From: Xestospongia muta
Taxonomy: Eukaryota > Porifera > Demospongiae > Haplosclerida > Petrosiidae
DNA length: 64,000 bases
Reading direction: 5' to 3'
Assembly: GCA_963693285.1 (NCBI GenBank)
Contig: OY848925.1
Span: 1,046,817-1,110,816, forward strand
The position numbers were made by a program, and so were the translations under genes. Below, piece after piece: positions 41,805 to 54,100 of the stretch; the first letter of the stretch is position 1; each line of letters begins with the position of its first letter. The notes beneath the pieces were generated by a model, which ran no database searches, was not told the DNA's origin, and worked only from the letters and a program-made list of their open reading frames with translations.

Positions 41805-41919
41805 CTCACTTTTTCTTATCCCGTCTTTCAGTCTTTTAAGCTTTGCTCGTTTTATTAGAGAAAACATTCCACAAGAAGTCACAAGATAAGCAAAAAAAGT
41901 TCGTGAAGACGCAACAGAT

Positions 41920-43074
41920 ATGGCGGACCTGAAGTTATGGTGTGTAATCGTTTTGCTTGTGACTAATGCTATTAAAGCACAAGATACCCCAACAGCTGTC
42001 ACATTGGCGATAATAGGGAAGTCGTTTTGGCCTCCTTCAATCAACTTATTAGAATTGCTAAAGACAGGAACACCGGTGTATATTGGCACACATACCAACA
42101 GTTGTCTCCACATTGTGACTGTTAGTGAGTCTCCATCTACACTGATATACTATAAGAATAGTAATGCTTTTTATAAAAGCATTGGAGTAAATTTAGATAT
42201 AAATGTCAATGCTGTTTCATACGGAAGCATCTCGAATACAATCGATCATCTTTCGCAAAACTTCAAAGAAACTGCACGTCAAGGCACACAACTAGATTAT
42301 GGACAGTATGTTAAGTCATTTGATCTTAATAAGGGTTGTCTAGCACGTTTACCACTAGATCCAGTCTTTGAAGATGAATTGTTAAAACTTCCACTAAAAG
42401 TTGAAAACATTTCGTCATTAGATTCATTTGCTGATTATAAGCAATTTGTGTCATTATATGGTGGCTTTGTACTTACTGGAGTTAAGGTTGGAGCTCGATT
42501 GGAAGTCTTTGCGACTGCAGAAGAATCACAAAGTTATAGTGAGAAACAGTTCAATAATCGTGTGTGTGCACAAATTTCCTTGGCTAGTTTTACAGCTATA
42601 CCCGTTGATATTGGTCCATGCGTTGGTTTTTCAGTTTCTGAATTAAAATCCTCTTTAAATCTTCAAATGTCAACAAGATATTTTGCACGTGGTGGTAACA
42701 GATCTCTTCAAGCTCAACTATCTACTCAAGGTATAACACCTAATGTACTCACAAAATTTATACAATCAGCTAGTAAAAATCCATATCCTGTTGACTATAA
42801 ATTGACACCTTTATGGGATCTGTATACTGGGAATAATGAAATGATTACTAAGAGGCTAGATAACATCCGATTATACTTCAATCTTCTTTCAAAAGAACTA
42901 GTTACTCCTGATACCGCTGGTGTGTCTTCTGATGACATACCTCTTTATATTTATTTATTGTTTGGAATTGTACCTACAATTTGTTGTTGTATTTGTATTT
43001 TTTGTATTGTGATCATTTGCTGTCTACTAAAACATTACTGTTATGATGAAGAAGAAGAAGAATGGTGTTGTTAA
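41920..43074 (+). CDS. Gene G: membrane-anchored MACPF-like protein
   Basis: Single-exon ORF of 384 residues. It starts with a signal peptide (MADLKLWCVIVLLVTNAIKA). Residues about 95-325 look like a membrane attack complex/perforin fold: a signature-like segment at 176-191 (FVSLYGGFVLTGVKVG, corresponding to the YGTHY...GG motif but with Gly-Gly-Phe in place of Gly-Thr-His), an RGGN turn at 257-260 and a YKLTPLWDL segment at 292-301. Residues about 342-370 form a Cys-rich hydrophobic segment (CCCICIFCIVIICC) followed by a short acidic tail ending in Cys-Cys, so the protein is probably tethered to the membrane. MACPF proteins form pores in immunity and development; with the degenerate signature, pore-forming activity is uncertain. 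Lack of introns sets it apart from its neighbours and could reflect retroposition. Confidence 0.75.
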   Translation: MADLKLWCVIVLLVTNAIKAQDTPTAVTLAIIGKSFWPPSINLLELLKTGTPVYIGTHTNSCLHIVTVSESPSTLIYYKNSNAFYKSIGVNLDINVNAVSYGSISNTIDHLSQNFKETARQGTQLDYGQYVKSFDLNKGCLARLPLDPVFEDELLKLPLKVENISSLDSFADYKQFVSLYGGFVLTGVKVGARLEVFATAEESQSYSEKQFNNRVCAQISLASFTAIPVDIGPCVGFSVSELKSSLNLQMSTRYFARGGNRSLQAQLSTQGITPNVLTKFIQSASKNPYPVDYKLTPLWDLYTGNNEMITKRLDNIRLYFNLLSKELVTPDTAGVSSDDIPLYIYLLFGIVPTICCCICIFCIVIICCLLKHYCYDEEEEEWCC

Positions 43075-44624
43075 ACAATTTAACTTTTGCTACTTTATGT
43101 CTATTACCAATCATGCTTTTAACAAATATAAGTTTGATTTGCAATACATTTCCCAAGACCGGTTGTACTAATTGCAATGAATTGACATTTGCAAAACCAG
43201 AAAACAGATACCATAAAAGGATAATTTCCTCATACTTTTATTAGTTAGATTTGTTGGTTATCTAGACTAATGACATTAATTGTATCATAGAGAAATTTTG
43301 TTTAAAGAATTGATTAAAATGTACTACGTAGCAAATATCATATATGGATTATGTCTACTTACAAGTACTATTGCTACTATATTAGTACCATAACTAATAT
43401 ATAATATACATTAACACTGAGCTTACCAAGTTTGATTACATTCACTACTATATATGTTGTATAACCTGCATCAGTTTACAATTAACACATAGCTAGGAGA
43501 GAAAAATAACAAAAGATGTTATTGTATATGTATGTGTGTGTGTGCATGTGTGTGAAACTTAACTTTCTAAAAAGTTTTGTTGATGCATATAACAAAGTAT
43601 TAAAGCTCTATCATCATTTCAATAAGAGAAGGATTGGTTGCCTCTAAATTACATATCAGTATTTCTAGTAGTTATTTACTCAACTGCTTGATTTCTTTGT
43701 AAACATGTTTACTACTCAATTGTCTAAGAATTTATTTATTTACCATAACGTTCATAGTATGGTCACAGCTTATGAGTCCCATTTTATAATTTATATTTAA
43801 TTATAACAACTCAACTATTCATAACAAAATTTAGTTTATAAATTAATGTCTTCTCTGGCAATTTGATAAACTAGATACATGAGTATATGTTTCCTCATGT
43901 TTGTTGGAAACAGATAGATTACAGTAGAATGTAATTAGTAATACCTACACACACATTGTAATAATAAATAATCCATTGCAACAGACAATTATACAAATTA
44001 CTTATAAATTTATATGTATATGGTGTGGAGTTACCTCAACTGTTTGTAACACAAAAACTAAAACTTAGTCTCTTTGAAACAAATTTACATCATACTCTCA
44101 GTAAAATGCACAAATTAGTGATAGCCAGGCTATCATATTTACTACTCAAGCTTCAAAGAATTTATTCATTTACCTTGTGTGATCACATCTGGTGAGTCCC
44201 CCATTCTGTGATATTTTCACTAACAACTGAATCATTAATAAAGAATTAATTTACAAGTTAAGCCATTCTGGTCCATTAGTTACCTATATACATCAGTGCA
44301 TACTTCCTTATGTTAATTGGAAATAGATAGACTACAGTCATTATTAAAGAATGCAATCAGTAATACTTACACACATAGTACAAAACAATTTCTCAGAGTG
44401 TAACAAACAAAACGTTAACTGTAACTACAATATTATACATTCAAATATAGTCCATACTATGAGCACAACCGTATATGGCATTACACTATAACAATGTACA
44501 GAAACATGTAGTCAGTACATACATAACAGTAAGAGTGTTGAGCAGTTATACATCATCAACACATCACAACAACAAGTACTACGTGTCATTTTAAGATAAT
44601 TTTTTGCCTAAGTTAACACCAATT
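43075..44624. repeat. Intergenic with a diverged direct duplication
   Basis: No gene was recognised. A segment at about 43705-43960 and one at about 44130-44385 are diverged copies in direct orientation (shared landmarks: tttactactca, gaatttattcatttacc-type, gagtccc, gttggaaacagatagattac-type). A short TG-rich microsatellite lies at about 43529-43555. Confidence 0.6.
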
Positions 44625-44629
44625 TCACA

Positions 44630-45720
44630 TGAAGTATAAAGTATTCTGGAGACTAAGTAATGACAACATTACTTATCAGAAAATAGGTACCAGAGATGTT
44701 ATCCTCTCTCCTGATAATTTCAGTATTGATATGTAATCAAATTTGAGGTTACACCATACATGGAATTCAATGTGGGCGATGTACTTGGTGTACTTGTGTA
44801 CCACCTATTATATCTAAGAGTGTGGTAATGTTTATTGAAATCCAGACTCCACTTTTCAGCTTAATAACAAATCTAACAGATATACTAATAAAAGTGATTT
44901 CGATGTCATTTACTCTTGTCAATTAGCTGTCACTTCTCATTTATCCAATTACAGGTTTGTTATAAAATATAAAAGAGTTTCAACAGTAACTTCCATTATA
45001 ATTATAAAGACAGGTTGTAGTGATAATTTCAACATTATTCTTGTTTATATTCCACTCAAAATCATTAGGCAATTCTTTCTTCCTATGCACAAATCCTCCT
45101 ACATGTGCTACTGGATTTCTTGACAAAGCAACTGTTGTGGACATTAGCAAAGAAACTCAGTCTGTCCAATAAACCTATCCAGACATTCAGTTCACATGTA
45201 ATGGAGCTATTACTAAATGGACAATTGGAGCTTTAAACTTGATATTTAGTAATGCACCTGAACTACAAGTTTGGTGACTGGTTGGTGAAAAGTACATTAA
45301 AGTCAGTTCATCATTATTTAGACCAAACGAAACAAATCATAAAAACATACTTGTGTTATATCCAACAATTGCACTAGAATTTCAGTCAGGAGATATTTTC
45401 AGAGTACATATACCAATCAATACCATTAGTGACTTTTCAGTCTTGTTTCAAAGATTCAATGGACCAGACAATTCTGAATTAAATAAATCATTCAGTTTGC
45501 CTGCACCAAAGACAATATCATTAATACAGACATTAATCCATGATATGTGTCAATCGTCTTGAAATAAATCACATACTGAAAATAACAGTTTCCAACATGA
45601 AAATGTGTTGACATTCTAATAATTACCTTAAATGCATTAATTAGTAAACATTATTGCCACTGTTAAGTATTCTCAACATCCTTTTACACTTTAATTTTGT
45701 ATCCACTATTCATTATCAGA
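44630..45720 (+). pseudogene. Pseudogene H: deleted copy of gene I
   Basis: About 44630-44955 matches the first ectodomain exon of gene I from residues QLWRPSNDN onward but has stops (for example TAA in ttgatatgtaatcaa). About 45089-45560 matches the second exon: it keeps CATGFLDKATV but carries a TAA (ccaataaacc) and a TGA at the Trp-Arg of LQVWR. At about 45520-45540 it jumps straight to the last tail codons (acagacattaatcca), so stalk, TM and most of the tail are deleted. Homology continues into the 3' flank (aaataaatcacatactga) to about 45720, showing that a genomic segment, not a cDNA, was duplicated. Confidence 0.85.
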
Positions 45721-46141
45721 TCTGCAAATTCTTTCCAGTTCTAAGGTTTTCTATTTCTAAGTAAAATATGAACTCAATAACATGCAATGGATTGATAGAT
45801 AATGCTTACCATTTGGTTTCATTAATTGTCAAATCCTTTGTAGTTTTGACTGATTTTATATAGTATGGTCAATTATGGCTACATGATGTGAGTAAAATAT
45901 GTAAGTGCTTAATTGTTTTTGATTTGACTTAGTTAGTCCCAACACTTGCTTCATTCACCATACATGGAACATTGTGTGGGGCTTCTGTTGTGCAATACAA
46001 TATATGTTATCGGTGAGCATACTACTTATGCTTTGAAGTGTCTGTTTTGTGTTTACTATATAATGGGCCAAATAGCTTGGATGAGTATTCACTAGATTGC
46101 TTTTTGTGCAAGAGTTTCCTAGAGATTTGAATGTGAGACTG
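45721..46141. other. Intergenic upstream of gene I
   Basis: AT-rich flank before the gene I signal exon. No TATA box at a convincing position and no other gene seen; a minus-strand 74-codon ORF here has no recognisable features. Confidence 0.5.
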
Positions 46142-47872
46142 ATGGAATATCTTATGTTCTTGTTATTGGTACTGTTCACATTGTCAGGTACTATATTATA
46201 TATATATATATAAATATTAGATATTAGATATTCATAGTGCTATTCTCATATCTGTTATATATAGGTGATGTATTATGCTGCACCAAGGGGTTCATGGACT
46301 TAGATTTCATGATTCGGAAAGCACCACTGGTTGACTCTGCTAATAATGGACTGGACACACAGCTCAGTAACAATGAACTGCGTATTACTACTAACATGAC
46401 CTTTAGATGTAGTGGTAATCTCACTTCAATGATACTGGGTATAGAGCTGCGTAGACCAGACCTACTCATTAGAAACCAGTATCCTAAAATACAACTCTGG
46501 AGACCAAGTAATGACAATATTACTTATCAGAAAATAGCTACCAGAGATGTTATTCTATCACCTGCAAACTTCAGCACTGATGGTGTAACTCGATTTGAGG
46601 TTACACCACCTATCGAATTCAACGAAGGAGATGTACTTGGTGTGTATCAACCTACATTATTTAGAAGTGTAGTTATATTCTACTATACTGAAGTCAAATC
46701 ACCACTTCTCAGTTTAATAGCTAATCCAACAGATGTGCCATCGACAGTGAATTTATCATCATTTATTCCTGTCAATCAGTCACTTCTCATTCACCCCATT
46801 ACAGGTATGTAGGAAACAAATTTCAGCAGTACTTTTAAAATACTAGTTATTATGTATTACATAAACGCTAGCTTGAATTCATAACTGTATGCTTAACTTT
46901 GTGTATTTGATAGATCCTCCTACATGTGCTACTGGATTTCTTGACAAGGCAACTGTTGAGGACATCAGCAAAGATGCACAGTCTGTCCAGAGAAGTGGTT
47001 TAGGTTTCCAACGAATCTATCCAGATATTCAGTTCACATGTAACGGAGTTATTACCAAATGGACAATTGGTGCTTTAGACTTGATATTTAGTGATGCACC
47101 TGAACTACAAGTTTGGCGACTGGTTGGTGAAAACTACATTAAAGTCAGTTCATCATTATTTAGACCAAATGAAACAAATCACAGAAATATACATGTGTTA
47201 TATCCAACACCTGCACTAGAATTTCAGTCAGGAGATATTTTCGGTGTACATACACCAATCGATACCATTAGTGACCTTTCAGTCTTGTTTCAAAGATTCA
47301 ATGGGCCTCAAAGTTTTGAATTACCAAGGTCAATCGGTTCCCCTGCACCTACAACTATACCTGCGCTTGCTTTAAGACCTAATGCAGAAAACAATTATCC
47401 CTTAGTTACTTTAGAAGTGAGTGTGTCAACGTCTTTATCACCAGATCAAACAGCAATGACAAACAATCCAAGAATTACTAACACTGTATTGCCACAGCCA
47501 TCCTCACCAGATACTACAATATATTTAATAATTGGAGCAGCAGGTGGTGGTATAATTATTACTATATTACTAGTAATAGTAATTCTCATTATAGTATGCG
47601 TTTGTAAGAGTTGTCAAAAGAATAAAAAGGCTGGAACATTCCACAATCAGCATCGTCCACAAAATTCACTACATGACAATCCAAGCTATAACACTAACAG
47701 AGAAACAATGTTAGATTTGTACTCCAGCTATCACCAATACCCTGGTTCAAATAATGGAACTATTCGCAATAATCATACATCAAGTGAAATTTATGAAACA
47801 GTTGATGAGATAGAAGACAATACTTTTAACACAGACACTAATCCATCGTACGTGTCAATTGTCCCAAAATAA
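46142..47872 (+). CDS. Gene I: membrane receptor-like protein with two repeats of an unrecognised domain
   Basis: Exons 46142-46187 (signal peptide, MEYLMFLLLVLFTLS), 46265-46804 and 46914-47872 total 1545 nt, 514 residues. The ectodomain is two copies of a roughly 150-180-residue domain, one per exon, sharing a start like C-x-GF-x-D, a middle FxC-x-G-x(1-3)-[TS]-x(0-1)-W/M-x-[IL]-G and an IQLWR/LQVWR motif followed by a conserved Tyr-x-Lys and a late GDVLGV/GDIFGV turn. I do not recognise it as a named family. Then come a Ser/Thr/Pro stalk, a TM (GAAGGGIIITILLVIVILII) and a tail with DNPSY, SSYHQY, IYETV and NPSYVSI. The TM and tail are clearly homologous to genes F and J. The two Tyr-x-x-[VI] motifs are 15 residues apart, too far for a classical ITAM. 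A broken paralogue precedes it. Confidence 0.85.
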
Positions 47873-48016
47873 ATCACATACTGAAAGTAACAGTTTCCAA
47901 CATGAAAATGTGCAGACAATCTGATAACTACCTTAAATGCATTGATTAGTAAACATTATTGCCACTGTTAAGTATTCCCAACATCCTTTTTACCCTTTAG
48001 CATTGTATCCAATATT

Positions 48017-48047
<31 letters not shown>

Positions 48048-48961
48048 TTATAGTACATAGTAAATTATTAGATGTATAACCACAGAAGACATAAATTATA
48101 ATCAACTTTTCTCATTATGTTTCCATATATGCAATAATCAACAAGCAACAATATGTGCATATACAGACTATAGTCTCAATAAAGGCTAGCATATATAGAT
48201 AGTACTTATCCGGCTTAGATTGGGCATACAATAAACATGAAATGTATTACCCAATAAGGTCTCTTATTACATGTATGTATCTGGTTCTCATTTAGATTAT
48301 TGTCGCTTGAAGCAACTTGTTTTAGAAGCATTAGGCAGCTGTTTTAGTACAGGAGGTATTGTGTTAGTTATTCTATTTATTATAACATTTAGGCTGCTTC
48401 TGCATATAAAAATGGACAAAGCCTAAAGTCATGTAGTTTGTTACTATATAATCAGAGACAACAACCTACTTTACTGGTTAGTGGTAATTCTTAAACTCAT
48501 TTAATAATTAAAAACCACTAGAGAACCAGAAAATATGATGTAATGGCCAAAATAACATAATTAAAACCATGCCTGTCGAAAAAAGAGAACAGGATGCTTC
48601 TTATTGCCATCATTGACCACTTATACATTATCAATGAGCCCTGTGGGTAAAAGCAGTCACTAACTCATTTATTTAATAATAATTTAATATGCAACACTGG
48701 CTAAATCCATTTAAGGATGTCTTGGCATGCCACCACCTCTATCTACTACACTCAGCAAACATAAAGATCTATAGTTAGTCATGTGGTTAGATTTTCTATT
48801 CTTAAATAGTAGTGTATAAGGAGTTTACATTCAGCAAAGATAAATGACTTAGAAGTCTTGTGATAAATCAAATGCAGACAAATATTATTACAACCAGTTT
48901 TTTGTAAACATTTACCATATAAGTATCACATAATTGAATGACCTTCTATGTTTTCTTTTCA
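47873..48961. other. 3' flank of gene I and intergenic
   Basis: Contains an AAATAAA near the stop (47868-47876) and the flank shared with pseudogene H to about 48010. No further gene was recognised. Confidence 0.5.
48018..48048. repeat. (CA)n microsatellite
   Basis: About 15 CA dinucleotides downstream of gene I, at the point where similarity with pseudogene H's flank ends. Confidence 0.95.
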
Positions 48962-48968
48962 TATAAAA
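48962..48968 (+). promoter_or_regulatory. TATA box of gene J
   Basis: TATAAAA 46 bp before the gene J start codon, which would leave a 5' UTR of roughly 20 nt. Confidence 0.5.
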
Positions 48969-49013
48969 GTTTTATTTTTGACAACAATTCAGTTAAAGCA
49001 GATAATTTAGACA

Positions 49014-50867
49014 ATGGAGTGGATTTTCAAATTTGTTTTCTTGACTTACATTTTCCTCTCCACGTTGGCAGGTATGTTTAACATATAACATTTAACATGT
49101 AAGATTGCTTTTCTAAATATTCTGTGCAAAAATCTAGGAGATGTTCCTAATCTACCATTTTTGGACCTTGTATCTCCTAGTGCATTCTCTGGAATTACAT
49201 ATGATAGTCGTGCTGTTACACTCCCATCACCTATCCAGTTTGGAGACATGCAATACCCTATAGCTTATGTAAGAGTTCCAGCAATAGTTGCTGTTATTAT
49301 TAAATGAATCCTTAGGTAAAAAGCAGTGGTATCATTATATTTGTTCATCTACGTTCTGATATTTTAAGTGTACCTAAACCATTTCCTATATCTGTACAAA
49401 TGATTGCACCTTTCTGGGATGATGTTGATTTATCACAAAATGGTCAAGTCAATTACCTTGTTAACAACAAGAGTGATTCTACTGATGTCATTATTGAAAT
49501 TAATAGTTTTTTGTCCATGTATTTTGGTTCCAATTTTAATGCTGACTGGATATTAGTGGTTAAGTGGGAGAATGTGTGTCATATCCGATATAATGATTGT
49601 CCAGTTAATGAAGTATGTTGCATGATTTTCCTTTTGAACAATGTTATTATCATTATTGCATAACTAATTTTTAGTCAAATAGCTTTCAAGCTGTTTTGGC
49701 AACACAAGCAAATGCATCATATGCAATCTATACATATAAATGTGATGAACTCAATTGGCAATATCATAATTCTGTGATAGGATTTAGTGCAAGCAATTCA
49801 TTCTTCAAAAATCATCCATTATCAGGAACAGATCAAGCAACAAACATTGCTTGCCTGAACTTGCCAACATCAAATTATAGCACTGTTGTATACAAGATAG
49901 GTATAATTGCCCTTTTTTAATATTATGAATTTTAAATATCGTATTAGCTTGTGGCCCCACTGAGGTTATTCATAATAATAGTTGTGAAATTAGTACATGT
50001 TTACAAGACAAACCTTGCCAAAATGGAGGAGCCTGTATTGTACGATCTTCTCCTGATCAATACACCTGTGATTGTACAGATACTGGATATCAAGGAGTGA
50101 ACTGTACAGAAGGTAAATGCTATTTTGGAGCTTGCAGTAGTTTATTTTCTACAAATTTAGATATCAATGAATGTGATACTAATATGGACAATTGTCATAA
50201 TAACGCTAGTTGTTTTAATGCTGAAGGTAGTTTTAGATGCCACTGTAAGCCAGGATATATAGGAAATGGAACAATATGTACAAGTCAGTGACTTAATTTG
50301 GTGAAATTTGTTTAGTTTATTAGGTTAACGTTAGAAATAATTACATTACAAGTAATATTATGATAACATAATTGACCAAAATTAAAATTTTGTTACTTTC
50401 TAGACATCAGTGAATGTCATAATAAGGCTACCTGTTCCAACACTGAAGGCACTGTATTGATCTCAACAAACATCCCAAATGATTCTGCACCATTTCCCAA
50501 TCACCCAGCATCATTACCCAGCATTACTGTGTATTTGATAGTTGGAGCAGTGGGTGGGGGTTTGGTTATCATAATACTACAAGTCATACTAATTTTAATC
50601 ATTGTCTTTTCCTATAAAAATCGGCAAAGATGCAATGAAGCTGAGAAACCAGAACCACATTGTCCACAAAACCCACTTTATGATAATCCAAGTTATGGTA
50701 CTATTATTGGAGATGCTCAATTAGAATTGCAATCTAGCTCTTCGGTTAATGAAATGATTCAAAACAATCATACGTCAGATAAAATTTATGAAACAGTACA
50801 GGTGAAGGAGATTGAAGATGTTGATACAGACATTAATCCATCCTACATTTCAAATACCTCCATATAA
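49014..50867 (+). CDS. Gene J: NIDO-EGF-cbEGF membrane protein
   Basis: Exons 49014-49071 (signal peptide), 49138-49268, 49316-49612 and 49675-49900 (NIDO with APFWDDVD), 49948-50112 (EGF), 50161-50283 (cbEGF, DINECDTNMDNC, 41 residues), 50404-50867 (partial EGF, stalk, TM, tail) total 1464 nt, 487 residues. It is a more diverged relative of gene F: NIDO intron positions are the same, but the NIDO 1-specific 54-nt intron is replaced by a 47-nt one with a stop. The last exon begins as an EGF (ISECHNKATCSNTEG) but loses its second half and runs directly into stalk and TM, so an EGF exon and a TM exon were fused. The tail has YDNPSY, IYETV and NPSYISN. Likely a cell-surface adhesion or recognition protein that signals through phosphotyrosine or PTB partners. 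Confidence 0.85.
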
Positions 50868-51161
50868 TTCAAGGATGCAATAATAAACATTCTTGAAAAC
50901 AAAATTACTGTCATCAATTTATCATGACCACACATATTTTTGGATTGTTTTAAGTTAATTCTTTCTAATAATTACATATGCTTTCAATCTAATAATTACA
51001 GAACAGAACTTGAGATCTTATTTAATTTTTCATGGTAGATTCACAAAATGGTAGACTTTTCAAAGATTTAAAAAAATTGGGATAGGGTGTGTAGAACAGA
51101 AGATGTCAACACATCTCTTTTAATCGTGGAAGATTCATATGATGGTATGCAGTATACTCTT
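50868..51161. other. 3' flank of gene J / left flank of the satellite
   Basis: AT-rich 3' region. From about 51050 (tcaaagatttaa ... tagggtgtgtagaacagaag) it matches sequence on the other side of the satellite (56549-56600), suggesting the satellite lies inside an element. Confidence 0.55.
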
Positions 51162-54100
51162 TTCATTAAAGAAACACCATTGGGCACCATATAAACCATT
51201 TCTATGGTGCCCAATGACGTTTAAAGAAACATTATTTGGGTACCATATAAACCATTCCTATGGTGCCCAATGAAGATTGAACAAACACCATTGGGCACTA
51301 TAGAAACCATTTCTATGGTGCCCAATTGCGTTTAAAGAAACACCATTGGGCACCATATTAACCATTTCTATGGTGCCCAATTGCATTTAAAGAAACACCA
51401 TTGGGCACCATATTAACCATTCCTATGGTGCCCAATGAAGATTGAACAAACACCATTGGGCACTATAGAAACCATTTCTATGGTGCCCAATTGCGTTTAA
51501 ACAAACACCATTGGGCACCATATAAACCATTTCTATGGTGCCCGATGACGTTTAAAGAAACATTATTTGGGTACCATATAAACCATTTCTATGGTGCCCA
51601 ATTGTGTTTAAAGAAACACAATTGGGCACCATATTAACCATTTCTATGGTGCCCAATGAAGATTGAACAAACACCATTGGGCACCATATAAACCATTTCT
51701 ATGGTGCCCAATGATGTTTAAAGAAACACAATTGGACACCATATTAACCATTTCTATGGTGCTTAATAAAGATTGAGGAAACTCCATTGGGCACCATACA
51801 AACTATTTCTATGGTGCCCAATGGCGTATAAAGAAGCACTATTGGGTACCATATAAACCATTTCTATGGTGCCCAATGACGTTTAAAGAAACGAAATTGG
51901 GCACCATATTAACCATTTCTATGGTGCTTAATGAAGATTGAGGATACACCATTGGGCACCATATAAACCATTTCTATGGTGCCCAATGGTGTTTAAAGAA
52001 GCACTATTGGGCACCATATAAACCATTTCTATGGTGCCCAATGACGTTTAAAGAAACACCGTTGGGCACCATACAAACTATTCCTATGGTGCCCAATTGC
52101 GTTTAAAGAAACACCATTGGGCACCATATTAACAATTTCTATGGTGCCCAATGAAGATTGAACAAACACCATTAGGCACCATATAAACCATTTCTATGGT
52201 GCCCAATGGTGTTTAAAGAAGCACTATTGGGCACCATATAAACCATTTCTATGGTGCCCAATGACGTTTAAAGAAACACCGTTGGGCACCATACAAACTA
52301 TTCCTATGGTGCCCAATTGCGTTTAAAGAAACACCATTGGGCACCATATTAACAATTTCTATGGTGCCCAATGAAGATTGAACAAACACCATTAGGCACC
52401 ATACAAACCATTTCTATGGTGGCTAATGGAGTTTAAAGAAGCGCTATTGGGCACCATATAAACCATTTCTATAGTGCCCAATGATGTTTAAAGAAACACC
52501 ATTGGGCACCATAGAAACCATTTCTATGGTGCCCAATGACGTTTAAAGAAACACCATTGGGCACCATATTAACCATTTTTATGGCACCCAATGAAGATTG
52601 AACAAACAACATTGGGCACCATATAAACCATTTCTATGGTGCCCAATGACGTTTAAAGAAACACAATTGGGTACCATATTAACCATTTCTATGGTGCCCA
52701 ATGACGTTTAAAGAAACACCATTGGGCACCATATAAACCATTTCTATGGTGCCCAATGAGGATTGAGCAAACACCATTGGGCACCATACAAACCATTTCT
52801 ATGGTGGCTAATGGAGTTTAAAGAAGCACTATTGGGCACCATATAAACCATTTCTATAGTGCCCAATGATTTTTAAAGAAACACCATTGGGCACCATAGA
52901 AACCATTTCTATGGTGCCCAATGACGTTTAAAGAAACACCATTGGGCACCATAGAAACCATTTCTATGGTACCCAATGAAGATTGAACAAACATCATTGG
53001 GCACCATATTAACCATTTCTATCGTGCCCAATGAGGATTGAACAAACACCATTGGGCACCATAGAAACCATTTCTATGGTACCCAATGAAGATTGAACAA
53101 ACATCATTGGGCACCATATTAACCATTTCTATCGTGCCCAATGAGGATTGAACAAACACCATTGGGCACCATATAAACCATTTCTATAGTGCCCAATGAT
53201 GTTTAAAGAAACACCGTTGGGCACCATAGAAACCATTTCTATGGTGCCCAATGACGTTTAAAGAAACACAATTGGGCATCATATTAACCATTTTTATGGC
53301 ACCCATTAAGATTGAACAAACAACATTGGGCACCATATAAACCATTTCTATGGTGCCCAATAACATTTAAAGAAACATCATTGGGCACCATAAAAACCAT
53401 TTCTATGGTGCCCAATGACGTTTAAAGAAGCACTATTGGGCACCATAAAAAAACGTTTCTATGGTGCCCAATGACGTTTAAAGAAACACCATTGGGCACC
53501 ATAGAAACCATTTCTATGGTACCCAATGAAGATTGAACAAACATCATTGGGCACCATATTAACCATTTCTATCGTGCCCAATGAGGATTGAACAAACACC
53601 ATTGGGCACCATAGAAACCATTTCTATGGTACCCAATGAAGATTGAACAAACATCATTGGGCACCATATTAACCATTTCTATCGTGCCCAATGAGGATTG
53701 AACAAACACCATTAGGCACCATATAAACCATTTCTATAGTGCCCAATGATGTTTAAAGAAACACCATTGGGCACCATAGAAACCATTTCTATGGTGCCCA
53801 ATGACGTTTAAAGAAACACAATTGGGCACCATATTAACCATTTTTATGGCACCCATTAAGATTGAACAAACAACATTGGGCACCATATAAACCATTTCTA
53901 TGGTGCCCAATAACATTTAAAGAAACATCATTGGGCACCATAAAAACCATTTCTATGGTGCCCAATGACGTTTAAAGAAGCACTATTGGGCACCATAAAA
54001 AAACGTTTCTATGGTGCCCAATGACGTTTAAAGAAAGACAATTGGGTACCATATTAACAATTTCTATGGTGCCCAATGAAGATTGAACAAACACCATTAG

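Noticed and set aside
41787..42113. Minus-strand 108-codon ORF
   Set aside because: Antisense to the start of the MACPF-like gene; no supporting features.
42428..42646. Second plus-strand ORF inside gene G
   Set aside because: Out-of-frame shadow of the 384-codon ORF.
53184..53916. Two near-identical 60-codon minus-strand ORFs
   Set aside because: They lie inside the hairpin minisatellite and reflect its 550-bp higher-order repeat.
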